DNA of 64,000 nucleotides, taken from NCBI RefSeq assembly GCF_900102895.1, contig NZ_FNGD01000007.1, positions 62,001 through 126,000 of the forward strand, in the 5' to 3' direction. The translations under genes and the position numbers were made by a program. The DNA is from Arthrobacter sp. ov407. GTDB taxonomy: Bacteria > Actinomycetota > Actinomycetes > Actinomycetales > Micrococcaceae. Below are positions 17,586 through 26,484 of this stretch, in pieces; positions within the stretch are counted from its first letter, which is position 1, and each line of letters opens with the position of its first letter. The notes beneath the pieces are model-generated. The model was not told where the DNA came from. It worked only from the letters and a program-made list of their open reading frames with translations, and made no database searches.

Positions 17586-18044
17586 ATGGAGCCAATCAGA
17601 CGTTTTTCACCTGGGAACTACGCGGCAGCGCTAGAGTCTTGGTCGTTCCTTGATCTTTCCGGCAAGCAGCCGCTGTTCACCTCGCCTTTTGGTGATCTGT
17701 TCTTTCAAAGTGAGGACGGTTTTTGGTTTCTGGACCTGCTTGCCGGCGAGCTGAGTCGGCATTGGCAGACCGAGAGCGAGTTCAGCAATTCCCTGAACTC
17801 CCCAAACGGTCAGGATGAGTACCTCATGATCGGTTTGGCCAGCGAAGCCGAAAGAACCGGCATGCGCCCGAGCGAAGATGAGGTCTACAACTTCCGGGTT
17901 CTTCCGGCGCTCGGGGGCGCGGTTGAGGTGAGCAATGTTGAGTTGTGCGACTTTATCGTTGCCGTCAACCTTGCCGCCCAAATTCACCACCAGATCAAAG
18001 ACCTTCCACCGGGAACACCGATTAGCGGAATCTCACTGAACTAA
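17586..18044 (+). CDS. DUF1851 (Tdi1 immunity-like) protein
   Basis: A 152-residue soluble protein. FGDLFFQSEDGFWFLDLLAG (about residues 35-54) and LPALGGAVEVSNVELCDF (about 109-126) match the pattern of the DUF1851 / Tdi1 C-terminal family. Some members are immunity proteins to secreted toxins. No toxin gene is next to it here, so it may be an orphan immunity protein or have another role. GC content is lower than in the neighbours, consistent with mobility. ATG start. Confidence 0.6.
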   Translation: MEPIRRFSPGNYAAALESWSFLDLSGKQPLFTSPFGDLFFQSEDGFWFLDLLAGELSRHWQTESEFSNSLNSPNGQDEYLMIGLASEAERTGMRPSEDEVYNFRVLPALGGAVEVSNVELCDFIVAVNLAAQIHHQIKDLPPGTPISGISLN

Positions 18045-18057
18045 GCCTTTTGCCGGG

Positions 18058-18611
18058 TCAGCCCGTTCGGCCGCGCAGTTCGAGCGCGGTGGCGACGTAT
18101 TGGGCGTAGGCAGAGGCGGAAGCTATGGCGTGGCGTTCGATGGTGGTGGGTGAGTAGCCGAGCGTTTCGGCGATCATGGGCATGGGCACGGGTGCGAGTT
18201 TGGTGAGTTCGTGGAGGGTTCCGAATCGCGCGGCCCGCGTGCTAAACAGCTTGCTGAGGCGTGTTGTGAGGTGTCCGGGGTGGATGTGTCGCCCGGGGGA
18301 GAACCCGCGGAAGACCCAGCTGCTGTTTGGATGCAAAGCCACCACATCATGGTCCGGGTTGGCGGTGAGTTTCCGCCATGACTGGGCCAGTGGGGCCAGC
18401 AGCACGATGTGTATTGTCCGAGCTGGATGGTGACCAGTTCTTCGGCGATGGTCACATCGTTCCAAGTTAGTCGTGCGATGTTTTCAGCCTGTTGTCCGAC
18501 GACGAGGATGGGTATCGCGGCAGCCCTGTCACGTGCTTTGAGGCCGTCGGCGCGGATAACTCGTTTGAGTGCTTCGTCCCGTCCTGGTTTGGCGAGTCTG
18601 ACCAGCAACAT
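18058..18611 (-). pseudogene. Tyrosine recombinase (XerD-like) remnant, frameshifted and N-truncated
   Basis: The first part (frame from 18611) encodes KARDRAAAIPILVVGQQ and IARLTWNDVTI. The protein then continues in another frame with SSWVFRGFSPGRHIHPGHL, GTLHELTKLAPVPM and IAETLGYSPTTIERHA, ending at 18058. These are the C-terminal catalytic-domain features of a tyrosine site-specific recombinase. The switch occurs near 18405-18440 and needs one extra base to restore the frame. No N-terminal core-binding domain is present. A decayed integrase, probably left by an old mobile element. Confidence 0.75.
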
Positions 18612-18749
18612 CTACCGCTGTAGAGCTCGTCCTCGGCTCAGCGGAAACTCGCTCGTGAACGCCTGGAACCGCTCAAACACCTGGCAGCGGTTCTCAATCC
18701 TTCCCGTTGTCGGCCGCGTGCGAGCCTCTGTGCACGCCAGTGTCATTGA

Positions 18750-18992
18750 CCTGCGGAAGCCCCGGGTTCTCGGCTGAACAGGAGTTTTAGCATCCACTAC
18801 AGCCCTCCTATTCGTAACGCCGATAATCAACATTATGTCAACTTCGCTTTGCAGGGCACTACGGAAGGGGCTCTGATAGCGCTCCCCTCAACCTATCTCG
18901 TCGGCGAAGTCGGCAGCGCTTTGCTGATCACCAAACACGCCAAGGATCGTGTTGTGCGGAGACTCGTCATGCTGGACGATCCATACCATTGA
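18750..18992 (+). pseudogene. Possible C-terminal gene fragment
   Basis: An 80-codon open frame with protein-like composition (segments ALQGTTEGALIALPSTYLVG and LLITKHAKDRVVRRLVML) ends at TGA 18990-18992. There is no ATG or GTG with a ribosome site; the only candidate start is a CTG at 18774. It is bounded upstream by a stop. It reads like the tail of a truncated gene. Family not recognised. Confidence 0.3.
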
Positions 18993-19030
18993 GCAGCTTC
19001 GGAACCGATCAAGCAGCCCGCTCATCCTGC

Positions 19031-19225
19031 TCAGGACTGCGACCATGTGGCCCTCTCTACGCGTCTCCTGGGGCGCCCGGCCACCAGCCCGACAATCAGC
19101 CCGGCGAACGCCGCAGGTAGAGCCAGCAACGATGGTCGCTCCGGAACAGTAGCCCCGAGCGTAGGTCGCTCCCCCGAGATCGAAAGTGTCTGCAGGACGT
19201 AGGCGTCTGCAGGCTTTTTTGTTTC
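19031..19225 (-). pseudogene. Possible remnant with one membrane helix
   Basis: A 64-codon open frame without a usable start, containing GATVPERPSLLALPAAFAGL followed by IVGLVAGRPRRR. This looks like the last helix and basic tail of a polysaccharide chain-length-determinant (Wzz-like) membrane protein, but the similarity is weak and judged by eye. It overlaps a terminator on the other strand. Most likely a decayed fragment. Confidence 0.25.
19190..19220 (+). terminator. Rho-independent terminator
   Basis: A stem CTGCAG(G)ACG / CGTCTGCAG with a TAGG loop and one bulged G (19190-19212) is followed by GGC and six T residues (19215-19220). It is oriented for plus-strand transcripts entering from the 18.7-19.1 kb remnant region and insulates the downstream lipoprotein gene. 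Confidence 0.7.
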
Positions 19226-19345
19226 TTATCCCCTAAAAGGTTTATTGGCGTGAATTGGGGGCGTCAAATTCATCGGCAGAAGCTAATGACAAAACGGGTC
19301 TGGAAGATTATGTTCGGGTTCAGCGTTCATTCTCAAGGGGGAACA

Positions 19346-19918
19346 ATGGATCGAATCTGGCGCTTGTCAATCAGAATTTCAGTTCTAGCGGCGGCATTGC
19401 TCGTGACATCATGCGCAGCCACCTCATCAGACGTGCCGGGATCAGCATCCACCACCCTCACCACTCCCGGTATCGCTGCAACCCCACCGGGTGCCCTGAC
19501 CAGTTCCGGGAGCAACATTCGCGTCCCGGCCACCTCCGGCCCGCCGCAGGAATCGTGCGCAGCGTTCCTGCCAACAGCGCCTTGCGCCACCTATGGTGGC
19601 GTCGCCGCAACATCGAAGGGTAAGGCTCTGCCCTGGGCCGCCGTCGGGACCACCAAGGTGCGACTGACCTCCGTCGAAGGTACCCTGCAGTTGGTCATGA
19701 AAACGGACTGCTCCCCCATTGGCGGGCCAGTCACGATCGCTGGAAACATCATGACCATCGGGAAGATCGCCACTGGCGCCAGCGGCTGCATCGGTACTGG
19801 CGGTGAGCATCAAGCTTGGATTCATGAATTCCTGAAACGTCCCATTGCGATGACCTATACACAAGACACTTTGACCTGGTCGAGCGGGACAGACACGCTC
19901 AGCTTCAAAGCCGAGTAA
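19346..19918 (+). CDS. META-domain (HslJ-like) lipoprotein
   Basis: 190 residues. The N terminus has a basic start, a hydrophobic core and a lipobox LLVTSC (Cys about 22), so it is exported and lipid-anchored. After a Ser/Thr/Pro-rich linker, the C-terminal ~90 residues (LTSVEGTLQLVMKTDCSPIG, GNIMTIGKIATGASGC) follow the META domain pattern of HslJ-type proteins. I chose the ATG at 19346, preceded by AAGGGGGAAC; the frame is open further upstream. Function of the family is poorly known. Confidence 0.75.
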   Translation: MDRIWRLSIRISVLAAALLVTSCAATSSDVPGSASTTLTTPGIAATPPGALTSSGSNIRVPATSGPPQESCAAFLPTAPCATYGGVAATSKGKALPWAAVGTTKVRLTSVEGTLQLVMKTDCSPIGGPVTIAGNIMTIGKIATGASGCIGTGGEHQAWIHEFLKRPIAMTYTQDTLTWSSGTDTLSFKAE

Positions 19919-20116
19919 AAACCTTTTTTGAACGATGCCGACCGCCCCCAGGGAAACCCGCTTCTTGAGCCCACCCATTTCCATGCAACAAATCAAGAAA
20001 CAACGAACTTTCGGGGAAAATAGAGTTCGTTTCACTAGTTCTGCGCTTTTGGCGGTAAGGGTTCAACTAGGAGACAGTCTTGAGCTGTGCGCACCGCTGC
20101 CATTTGGCTGCCGGGT

Positions 20117-20536
20117 TTACGATCGGGCGGGCTCCAACAGTCGAGGCGCAACGACGATCTGCACATCGTCTTCATACAGCAACGATCCCGGATCATCCGA
20201 AGTCACCACCTCGTAATCAACTCGGTAGCGGCGTAGAAGATCCTCGTAAAAGTCCATGTTGATGTGGAGTAACAGGTGCGTCGCCGTGGTCTTGAACCAT
20301 GCTTGGGCCGTCGGGTTGATCTCGCGATCGTAAACCGATGCATCCACGGTTGCGGGGTCCACATACGCACAGTCAGCTCGATCATTTGCACTGCGCCACG
20401 CAGCCCAATCCTCAGCGCCGAGCCTGCCGCTGGCCGCCAGACCGTTGGCGAGGCCAAAGATGCCCGGGTAAATGCCTCGGCTATTTGGAAAGACGGCCTG
20501 GTAGCGCACGTACCTATGCTGTTCGGTGGCGCCCAT
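20117..20536 (-). CDS. Conserved hypothetical protein
   Basis: A 139-residue soluble protein. The N terminus contains YQAVFPNSRGIYPGIFGLAN, followed by a charged, aromatic-rich segment (AEDWAAWRSAND) and an acidic C terminus. I recognise the general look of an actinobacterial conserved protein but no named family. Codon usage is typical of the window, and the composition looks real on this strand. It is flanked by gaps on both sides. Confidence 0.6.
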   Translation of the reverse strand: MGATEQHRYVRYQAVFPNSRGIYPGIFGLANGLAASGRLGAEDWAAWRSANDRADCAYVDPATVDASVYDREINPTAQAWFKTTATHLLLHINMDFYEDLLRRYRVDYEVVTSDDPGSLLYEDDVQIVVAPRLLEPARS

Positions 20537-20854
20537 GACCCAAGCCTTTCACGCGAATCGACACTGGAAGGCTAAACGCGAGCGACGCGCGGCCTGCAAC
20601 TTCTCGTCCTCGTGCCTGGCAACCTAATACGACCAGATCAAATACGCAGAGGTGCCAGCAGCAGAATGCGTATCTGACCTGATGAGTCATTGGGGTCCGC
20701 TCCCGTGGCCGTTCCGGGCTACGCGCCCAACTCCACACTCGGCAGCGTATGCGACGCCCGAGACCTATACTAAGTAGTCTTACTATGCATGTAATGGGTC
20801 GAGCCCCTGCCGGGAACGGCGCTTGCGGCCGCCCTCAACCTAAGGTGGGTAGCA
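20537..20854. other. Intergenic region with interleaved ACTA/TAGT repeats
   Basis: No gene seen. At 20769-20785 the sequence ACTAAGTAGTCTTACTA consists of ACTA, TAGT and ACTA boxes forming two overlapping inverted repeats, about 70 bp before the HAD gene start. This is an AT-rich patch in GC-rich DNA and may be the promoter or an operator. Confidence 0.4.
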
Positions 20855-21559
20855 ATGGCATCAGGCTCAAAATCAGAAAAGAAACGCGGTGTCCTCTTCG
20901 ATGTCGATGGGACCCTAATCGACTCCAGCTATTTCCACGCCCTTGCGTGGTGGCAGGCGTTCCGCCGGGAGGGGCTGGACGTCCAGATCTCCGCCATCCA
21001 CCGCTGCGTCGGCATGGGCGGCGACAAGCTCATCGAACACTTGGTCCCCGAGTGCACCCAGGACATGCAGGAAGACCTGAAATCCGCGCACGGCGCCGTG
21101 TTCTCCACGTTCTGGCCTTCCCTGCGGCCATTCGACTCTGCCCGGGACCTTCTGGCCGCGTGCTCCGACGCCGGGCTGGCCGTGGGCTTGGCATCATCAG
21201 CGCAGGCGCGCGACCTGAACGTCACCCGGCGCCTCCTGGACGCCGCCACGTCCATCGATGCCTGGACCAGTTCCAACGACGCCGTCGAGAGCAAGCCCGC
21301 CCCCGACATTCTCCTTGCGTGCTTGGAAAAGCTTGAACTCAGCCCGGCGGACGTCGTCTTTGTTGGCGATGCCGTCTGGGACATGAAGGCCGCCGCGGCA
21401 ATCGGAGTTCCCGCCATTGCCCTGACCTGCGGCGGAATCAGTGAAGCCGAACTCCGGGATGCCGGCGCCGCGGAGGTGTACGACAATCCGCGGCACCTGT
21501 TGGAGAACCTTGAGCGCAGCGCTATTGGAAAGCTGAGCGCCGAAGAATCGGGCGCCTGA
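20855..21559 (+). CDS. HAD family hydrolase (beta-phosphoglucomutase-like)
   Basis: A 234-residue HAD phosphatase. Motif I is LFDVDGTLIDSS near residue 14, motif II is GLASSAQAR near 111, the motif III Lys is in VESKPAPDIL near 147, and motif IV is VFVGDAVWDMKAA near 168. The helical cap between motifs I and II fits subfamily IA (phosphoglycolate phosphatase or beta-phosphoglucomutase group). Substrate not predictable. ATG with AAGGTGGG ribosome site. Confidence 0.88.
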   Translation: MASGSKSEKKRGVLFDVDGTLIDSSYFHALAWWQAFRREGLDVQISAIHRCVGMGGDKLIEHLVPECTQDMQEDLKSAHGAVFSTFWPSLRPFDSARDLLAACSDAGLAVGLASSAQARDLNVTRRLLDAATSIDAWTSSNDAVESKPAPDILLACLEKLELSPADVVFVGDAVWDMKAAAAIGVPAIALTCGGISEAELRDAGAAEVYDNPRHLLENLERSAIGKLSAEESGA

Positions 21560-21716
21560 TCGCGGGGCCCTTGCTAGGTCATTTCTTCGGCTACGGCCCG
21601 TTCTGGGGCTCGCGCTGGCTCAGAATACGGTGCGATATTACACAGCGCCGATCCCCCGGACACTCCCCCGCCGCGCTACCGGACGGCGGGACGAAGGCGC
21701 CAGAACTCCGCGCCGC

Positions 21717-22154
21717 TCAGCGACCTTGGGCGTAGAAGTCGCGGAGAACGGCAGCGAATATCGGCCGCAGCCGCTTTGGATGTGTGAGGGTGCCCGCAGC
21801 TCGAAGGATTGCACTGTCAACGTCAGCCAGAAAGGCCTCGGGTGACGTGTGCCCACTCGGAACACGGATCAACCAGACATATCCCCTGGGCCGCGGCGGG
21901 ACGCCGGCGTCCCGGAGGTAGGAATCGATGTCGTCATCGACTCCCTGCCGGTCAGTGGCTGTGAACGGACCCTCGAAAGGGTGCCGAACACCAGCATGCT
22001 CGATGTAGCCGGTAACGACCCTGTCCGCGTCCGAGGACGGGTGGCGGCGCAGGTTTTCCCGGCCGGCTGCCCACCCCATGAGCGCGCCCCAGCCATTCTC
22101 GGACAGCTCCACCCAGGAAGCTGAGGGCTCGGCTTCCTTTACCTCACTCCACAT
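21717..22154 (-). CDS. Hypothetical protein
   Basis: A 145-residue soluble protein with a GGGAG ribosome site before ATG 22154. It is rich in Trp/Arg/Asp (SWVELSENGWGALMGWAAG at the start, RPRGYVWLIRVP in the middle). No signal peptide, membrane segment or recognised domain. Transcribed in the same direction as, and just downstream of, the DUF4193 gene. Confidence 0.55.
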   Translation of the reverse strand: MWSEVKEAEPSASWVELSENGWGALMGWAAGRENLRRHPSSDADRVVTGYIEHAGVRHPFEGPFTATDRQGVDDDIDSYLRDAGVPPRPRGYVWLIRVPSGHTSPEAFLADVDSAILRAAGTLTHPKRLRPIFAAVLRDFYAQGR

Positions 22155-22205
22155 GGTTGCTCCCTATCGGCTGCGGTGCGTGTGCACACCTGGATGAGCA
22201 GCGCC

Positions 22206-22508
22206 TTAGCCTTCGCACTCGATGCAGTAGGAGCGGCCATTGCTTTCGCGCGCCAGCTGGGACCGGTGCCGGACCAGAAAGCAGGAGTAGCAGGTGAACT
22301 CGTCCTCGGCCTGCGGAATGACCTGAACGATAAGTTCCTCGGCGACGAACTCTCCGCCGGGGGTGATGGCGTCATCCAGCGCGTCGGATTCGTCCAGGTC
22401 ACGGACGACGCTTTGGGCATCAGGAGCGTTCGCGGATTGCAGCGCCTCCAGCGACCTGTCCTGTGATTCCTTGACGTCGGAACGGACTTCGTCGTAATCG
22501 GTTGCCAC
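22206..22508 (-). CDS. DUF4193 family protein, copy 1
   Basis: A 100-residue actinobacterial zinc-ribbon-like protein. The N terminus VATDYDEVR is typical, the middle is acidic, and the C terminus has two Cys pairs (FTCYSCFLVRHRS and YCIECEG) with the family signature FLVRHRSQLA. A GTG start at 22508 matches the conserved N terminus; longer in-frame starts add unrelated sequence. A second copy lies at 30110-30412 and differs at roughly a dozen positions. Function unknown. Confidence 0.85.
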   Translation of the reverse strand: MATDYDEVRSDVKESQDRSLEALQSANAPDAQSVVRDLDESDALDDAITPGGEFVAEELIVQVIPQAEDEFTCYSCFLVRHRSQLARESNGRSYCIECEG

Positions 22509-22927
22509 TTCGGTGATTCTCTCTTCTCTGACGATCGTGTCGGACGATCTTGTCTGACGGAAGTGCAACACACGTCAGGGCGCCCGTATTCCCCGCTTGC
22601 CAAGGAGTAACACGCGGCTTCTGGCAGCCCGGTAACTGGTCCAAGGCCATGGCCGCTGGACCTGCGGAAACTTCCTTAGCCGTATCCCGGAGCAGCCATT
22701 GCCCGCGCGCAGACAGTTGGCCGTCCGCGGCCCGGAAGCCGCGCTCCCCCACTCCCCCAACTAACCAGGCGTTGAAGTGATCCGGGCCCTCAACCGCCGC
22801 CGTTGGCGTGCGATGTGCGCAAAGGCCTAGGAGATGTCCTCCAGGGCGCATATGCTGTCCCGATTCACGGTTCTTTGCCGGGCGTCTACTAGAAACTGCC
22901 CGGCACGACATCACCTTGGGGGACAAC
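22509..22927. other. Intergenic region with a tandem 13-bp repeat
   Basis: No gene seen between the divergent DUF4193 and plus-strand hypothetical genes. Just upstream of DUF4193, GACGATCGTGTC (22530-22541) and GACGATCTTGTC (22543-22554) form a tandem repeat with 13-bp period, a possible binding site. The TTCCGTCAGA on its minus strand resembles TTCCCGTCAGA in front of the second DUF4193 copy. Confidence 0.4.
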
Positions 22928-23659
22928 ATGTTCGGTAGGTCCAACCGCAAAAACGACCCGCCCCGCGACGGCGCAGCGCCATCCCCGGCATCCGATCCCA
23001 TTCCGGGAGCGCAACTGGCTGGCCGGATCATCTTGGAACGGCTGCTCGGAGTAATGCGCGACGAGCGGGGCGTCCATGTCGAGTCCTTGGCGACCGCCCT
23101 TGGTGCGCTGGCCGGGCGGGCGTGCCAGATCGCAGCACTGGAAGGGCTCCACTCAGGCGAGGCAGAGTATCGGGGATTGTCACTGCTGACAGTCGGTGGC
23201 GCCAACGGCGACGAATACTTCGTTGGCGATGCCATCAACCGTCCGCTCGCCGAGTCCAACTACTCCGTCTGGAGTCTGGTGGCTGGGGCAGCCCAGCACT
23301 ACGGCGCCCAGGTGCCGGACCTCAACGAGCTGTTCCACCACAGCGCGAGCACCCTGGGCGGAGCGGAGTTCGGTCTGCCGCGTTTCGCTCCGGGAACGAA
23401 TGCCGGTGGCACGCCTCGGAGCTACCTGACCATGTGGGAACCCCTGCAAGCACCCGTCCGGCAGGCTGCGCCCCGGCCGGAGCAGTGGCCGGTGGCCTAT
23501 GGCCTTGCCGTCCAGAACCTGTTCGCGATGGCAAAGGACCAATTTGACCTTGGTGTCCTGACCCGCGTAGTCATGGACAGCGCCATCGCGACGTCGAAAC
23601 TCAAGCTTCCCCAGCCAACCCCGGCACACGCCGGCCTACCGACCGGGCCGGAGGGATAG
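22928..23659 (+). CDS. Conserved hypothetical protein
   Basis: A 243-residue protein with no signal peptide or membrane helix. A Pro/Asp-rich N terminus leads into a mixed alpha/beta region (RIILERLLGVMRDERGVHVE, LLTVGGANGDEYFVGD). Start at ATG 22928; an open frame extends 40 codons upstream but is Arg/Cys-rich and unlike coding sequence. I recognise no domain. It may be a cytoplasmic protein of the size seen as orphans in Arthrobacter genomes. Confidence 0.6.
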   Translation: MFGRSNRKNDPPRDGAAPSPASDPIPGAQLAGRIILERLLGVMRDERGVHVESLATALGALAGRACQIAALEGLHSGEAEYRGLSLLTVGGANGDEYFVGDAINRPLAESNYSVWSLVAGAAQHYGAQVPDLNELFHHSASTLGGAEFGLPRFAPGTNAGGTPRSYLTMWEPLQAPVRQAAPRPEQWPVAYGLAVQNLFAMAKDQFDLGVLTRVVMDSAIATSKLKLPQPTPAHAGLPTGPEG

Positions 23660-23696
23660 AACCCGGGCGCGATACCCGAATATCCCTGAGATCCAG

Positions 23697-25025
23697 TCAG
23701 GCTGGAAGCACTGTCACCTGGCCGCTTGCTTCAACGGCCACGCTGAACCCCGCCCCGGCCGCCTGGAGGCCGTCCACGCGCAAGGCGCCGAACGGCGTCG
23801 GACTGGTGGCGGAGCTTGCCGGCAAGGCTCCGCCTCCCTGCGGCGTCAGACCCAGCGTGGCCAGCACCATGGGAACTGCCGACGCCGCTGCCCAAGCTTG
23901 CGGACGGCACGACGCCGGGTACGGCAGCGGGCCGCCCTCCTCCGCGGTATCGCCGGAGAAGAGTTCCGACAAGCGGTAGTCGAAACCCTCGGCCGCGTCC
24001 AGGAGTGCTGTCGCAAGCTGCGCGGCCTCGCCCGGGTGGCCCGCCTTGGCCATGCCCTGCAGGATCACTGCAGTGTCGTGGGACCAGACGGCTCCTGCGT
24101 GGTACCGCAACGGCCAGTACCCCGCGTTGCCCGTGTCCAGGGTGCGGATCCCGAAGCCCGAGAATATGGACGGGTGCATCAGGCGCTGCACCACCACGGC
24201 GGTCTCCTCGGCGTTGAGGATTCCCGTGCCGAGCAGGTGGCCCATGTTGCTGGCCACGCCGTCCACGGCGCGCTTGTCCACATCCAGCGCAATGGCCGGG
24301 TACGGGCCGAGGTGGTCGGCTCACCAGAAGGATGCCCGGAATTTGCCGGCCAAGCCTTCGGCATAGTCCCTCCATTCGGCGCCGCCCGGACGGCCGAAGG
24401 CGTCGAGCAGATCGGCGGCGTTGACGGCGGCCTCATAGGCATAGCCCTGCACCTCGGCCAGAGCGATGGGTCCGGTGGCCAGTGAGCCGTCGTTCCACCG
24501 GATGGAGTCGCCGGAGTCCTTCCAGCCCTGGTTGGCCAGACCGTGGCCGGTCTCATCGATGTACTCCAGGAACCCGTCACCGTCGGCGTCCGCCCAGTCC
24601 TTGAGCCACTCGAGCGCCCGGTCCAGGTTACCGAGCAGGCCTTCGACTTCAGCGGCGGGCATGCCCCATTTCCAGGCGTCGTGGAGCAGGGAAACCCACA
24701 GCAGCGTGGCATCGACGGTGCCGAAGTAAACCGGCGGCAGGGCCAGCCCCTCGTAATCGCTGCCCTCGGGAAACCGCAGTTCGCCGCGGCGCACCTCGTG
24801 CAGGATCTTCCCCGGCTGCTCCGCGGTCTTGACGTCGAGCCGCGCGCCCTGCCGCGCGGCAAGCGTCCGCAGGGTGCCGGCAGCGAGCCCCACACCGTCC
24901 GGAGAAGCCGGGACCCGGCGACCGTTTCGACGAGTTGAAGCCCGTCCGGCTGCCCTGACCGGGCCGGGCCCTTCAGCGTTTGGGCGCAGGATCATGCCGG
25001 TCGGGGCTGGCGCTCGGCCCCGCAA
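23697..25025 (-). pseudogene. Glycogen debranching / amylo-alpha-1,6-glucosidase-like gene, truncated with internal TGA
   Basis: The C-terminal catalytic (alpha/alpha toroid) part of a GH133-type debranching enzyme is readable: LAAGTLRTLAARQG, YFGTVDATLLWVSLLHDAW, HGLANQGWKDSGDSI, VQGYAYEAAVNAADLL, then KRAVDGVASNMGHLLGTG, YWPLRYHAGAVWSHDTA and PYPASCRPQAWAAAS. An in-frame TGA at 24321-24323 splits it between FRASFW and ADHLGPYPAIAL; both sides are in the same frame. The N-terminal domain of several hundred residues is missing and the upstream sequence is unrelated. A non-functional remnant. Confidence 0.85.
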
Positions 25026-25048
25026 GGCCGGCCCTCGGGCCGGCCTTG
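25023..25048 (+). terminator. Hairpin terminator-like repeat
   Basis: CAAGGCCGGCC and GGCCGGCCTTG (25023-25033 and 25038-25048) form a perfect 11-bp stem with a CTCG loop, followed only by TT. It lies upstream of the pseudogene remnant and 310 bp before the lipoprotein gene. It may have ended a transcript of a now-deleted gene. Confidence 0.5.
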
Positions 25049-25361
25049 TTGACCCGCCGCTTTCGCTGGCGGCAAGAATTTCATTACTGGTCAGGCTGCT
25101 GGGCCCTTCTCAAATAGCCGGATCAGGGCCATCATTCCTGCTAAGCAAGTTCGGAATCGGCAGTGGTCTCAAGCGATGGAGAGGGGGCAATCTTCCCTCG
25201 GTGGATCGCACCGAGAGACCTAATCCGCGCCTTTCGGGCAACTTTGTCCCGCTTCTTGAGCGCAGTCCGTCAGCTTGAGCCTGAACGCACCTCCAGTCGG
25301 GGGATGGTGGCGTAGACAGGCCGCTGGAAGCCATGGAATTCCGACAGCGAAGGCCACCGAA
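25026..25361. other. Intergenic region
   Basis: Besides the hairpin at 25023-25048, I see no gene. The sequence after 25050 lacks coding bias on both strands. It should carry the promoter of the downstream lipoprotein gene, but I could not identify it. Confidence 0.4.
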
Positions 25362-26351
25362 ATGTTCCAGCCACACGAGCGTCGAACACTGCTGGGTTCC
25401 GCTCTCATTCTGTTTGTCGCAGCCTCCACAGTCGTGTCGTGTTCCGGGCAGAACGCGGCTCCTGCGCCGTTCACGTCCCCAGGGACCACCGACTCAACCT
25501 CGCCGACGGCAGCGTCGGCGACTTCGTCCCCGACTCCGACAGGCCCCGCACTCTGCGGACCAGGGACGGCCATTACCTTCGACCCGACCGCCTTCCCCGA
25601 ATCACCGAACATCGACAACAAGTGGTTCCCGTTGACGCCGGGCATGCAGTACACGACGACGGGAACAGTCACGAACGCCGAAGGTTCCACCAAGCGCACG
25701 GTTGTCCACTCCGTTACCGGGCTGACCAAAGTCATCAACGGCGTCAAAACCCGGGTGATGTGGGACCAAGACATCTCTGACGGTGAGCTGGTGGAATCCG
25801 AATTGGCCATGTTTGCCCAGTCGAACAGTGGAGCGGTCTGGCTCTTCGGTGAGTATCCGGAGGAGTTCGAAGGCGGCAAATTCATTGGCGCGTCGAAGGC
25901 TTTTATCAGCGGCATAGCCGGAGCCGAGGCAGGTATCGCGATGCCAGCCGAGCCGCGGATTGGCACGCCGGCCTATCCGCAGGCGCACGCGCCGGCAGTG
26001 GGTTTCCTGGACTGCGGGGCCGTTCTTAAGGAGAATCAGCGAGTGTGTGTTCCCACCGCGTGCTACGAGGACGTTCTGGTGATTGATGAACACAACCCGC
26101 TGGAACCGGCCGATGGCCACCAGCGGAAGTTCCATTCGGCCGGCACGGGGCTGGTTCAGGTGAAGGCCGTGGGCGGCGCGGACCAGGAAACCTTGAACCT
26201 GGTGAAGGCGGAACAGCTGTCCGACGCTGGCTTGAAGAAAATCAACGAGCAGGCACTTATCCTCGAACAGCACGCTTACAAGCTGGGGACGAGCGACTTC
26301 GCAAAGACGCCCGCTGCCGAACTTACAACGGAGAGCACCGGCGGCAAATGA
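25362..26351 (+). CDS. Secreted lipoprotein of unknown function
   Basis: A 329-residue protein. The N terminus MFQPHERRTLLGSALILF leads into a hydrophobic core and a lipobox-like VVSCSG (Cys about 27), followed by a Thr/Ser/Pro-rich linker. The mature part has aromatic and Gly-rich strands (NKWFPLTPGMQYTTTGTV) and several Cys residues (DCGAVL, RVCVPTACYEDV) that may form disulfides. I chose the ATG at 25362 because it places the signal peptide at the N terminus. Possibly a family of exported beta-rich proteins; no enzyme motif seen. Confidence 0.7.
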   Translation: MFQPHERRTLLGSALILFVAASTVVSCSGQNAAPAPFTSPGTTDSTSPTAASATSSPTPTGPALCGPGTAITFDPTAFPESPNIDNKWFPLTPGMQYTTTGTVTNAEGSTKRTVVHSVTGLTKVINGVKTRVMWDQDISDGELVESELAMFAQSNSGAVWLFGEYPEEFEGGKFIGASKAFISGIAGAEAGIAMPAEPRIGTPAYPQAHAPAVGFLDCGAVLKENQRVCVPTACYEDVLVIDEHNPLEPADGHQRKFHSAGTGLVQVKAVGGADQETLNLVKAEQLSDAGLKKINEQALILEQHAYKLGTSDFAKTPAAELTTESTGGK

Positions 26352-26421
26352 TCAACCGCGGACATTCCGGTGGTGCACTCCCGATAGGTTTTTGACTGTG
26401 CCCACGACAGTCAGTGCGCCG

Positions 26422-26451
26422 TTGACATCATCCTGTCCTGCGCAGTTCCTA
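26422..26451 (+). promoter_or_regulatory. Possible sigma-70 promoter
   Basis: TTGACA at 26422-26427 is followed after 18 bp by TTCCTA at 26446-26451, about 34 bp before the TIM-barrel remnant start. The -35 is perfect and the -10 is poor, so this is tentative. Confidence 0.4.
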
Positions 26452-26484
26452 TAGGCAGCTGGGATTCTCGAAGGAGTGAACACA

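Larger units (their letters stand above)
18993..19345. other. Intergenic, terminator and remnant only
   Basis: Apart from the minus-strand remnant and the plus-strand terminator described separately, I see no gene. The last 110 bases before the lipoprotein gene are AT-richer than average and should hold its promoter; I could not fix a -35/-10 pair. Confidence 0.4.

Noticed and set aside
17017..24323. TGA recoding (read-through) as a shared feature of the two split genes
   Set aside because: TGA serves as a normal stop for many intact genes here, and the debranching gene is also truncated, so simple decay is more likely. No read-through signal was found.
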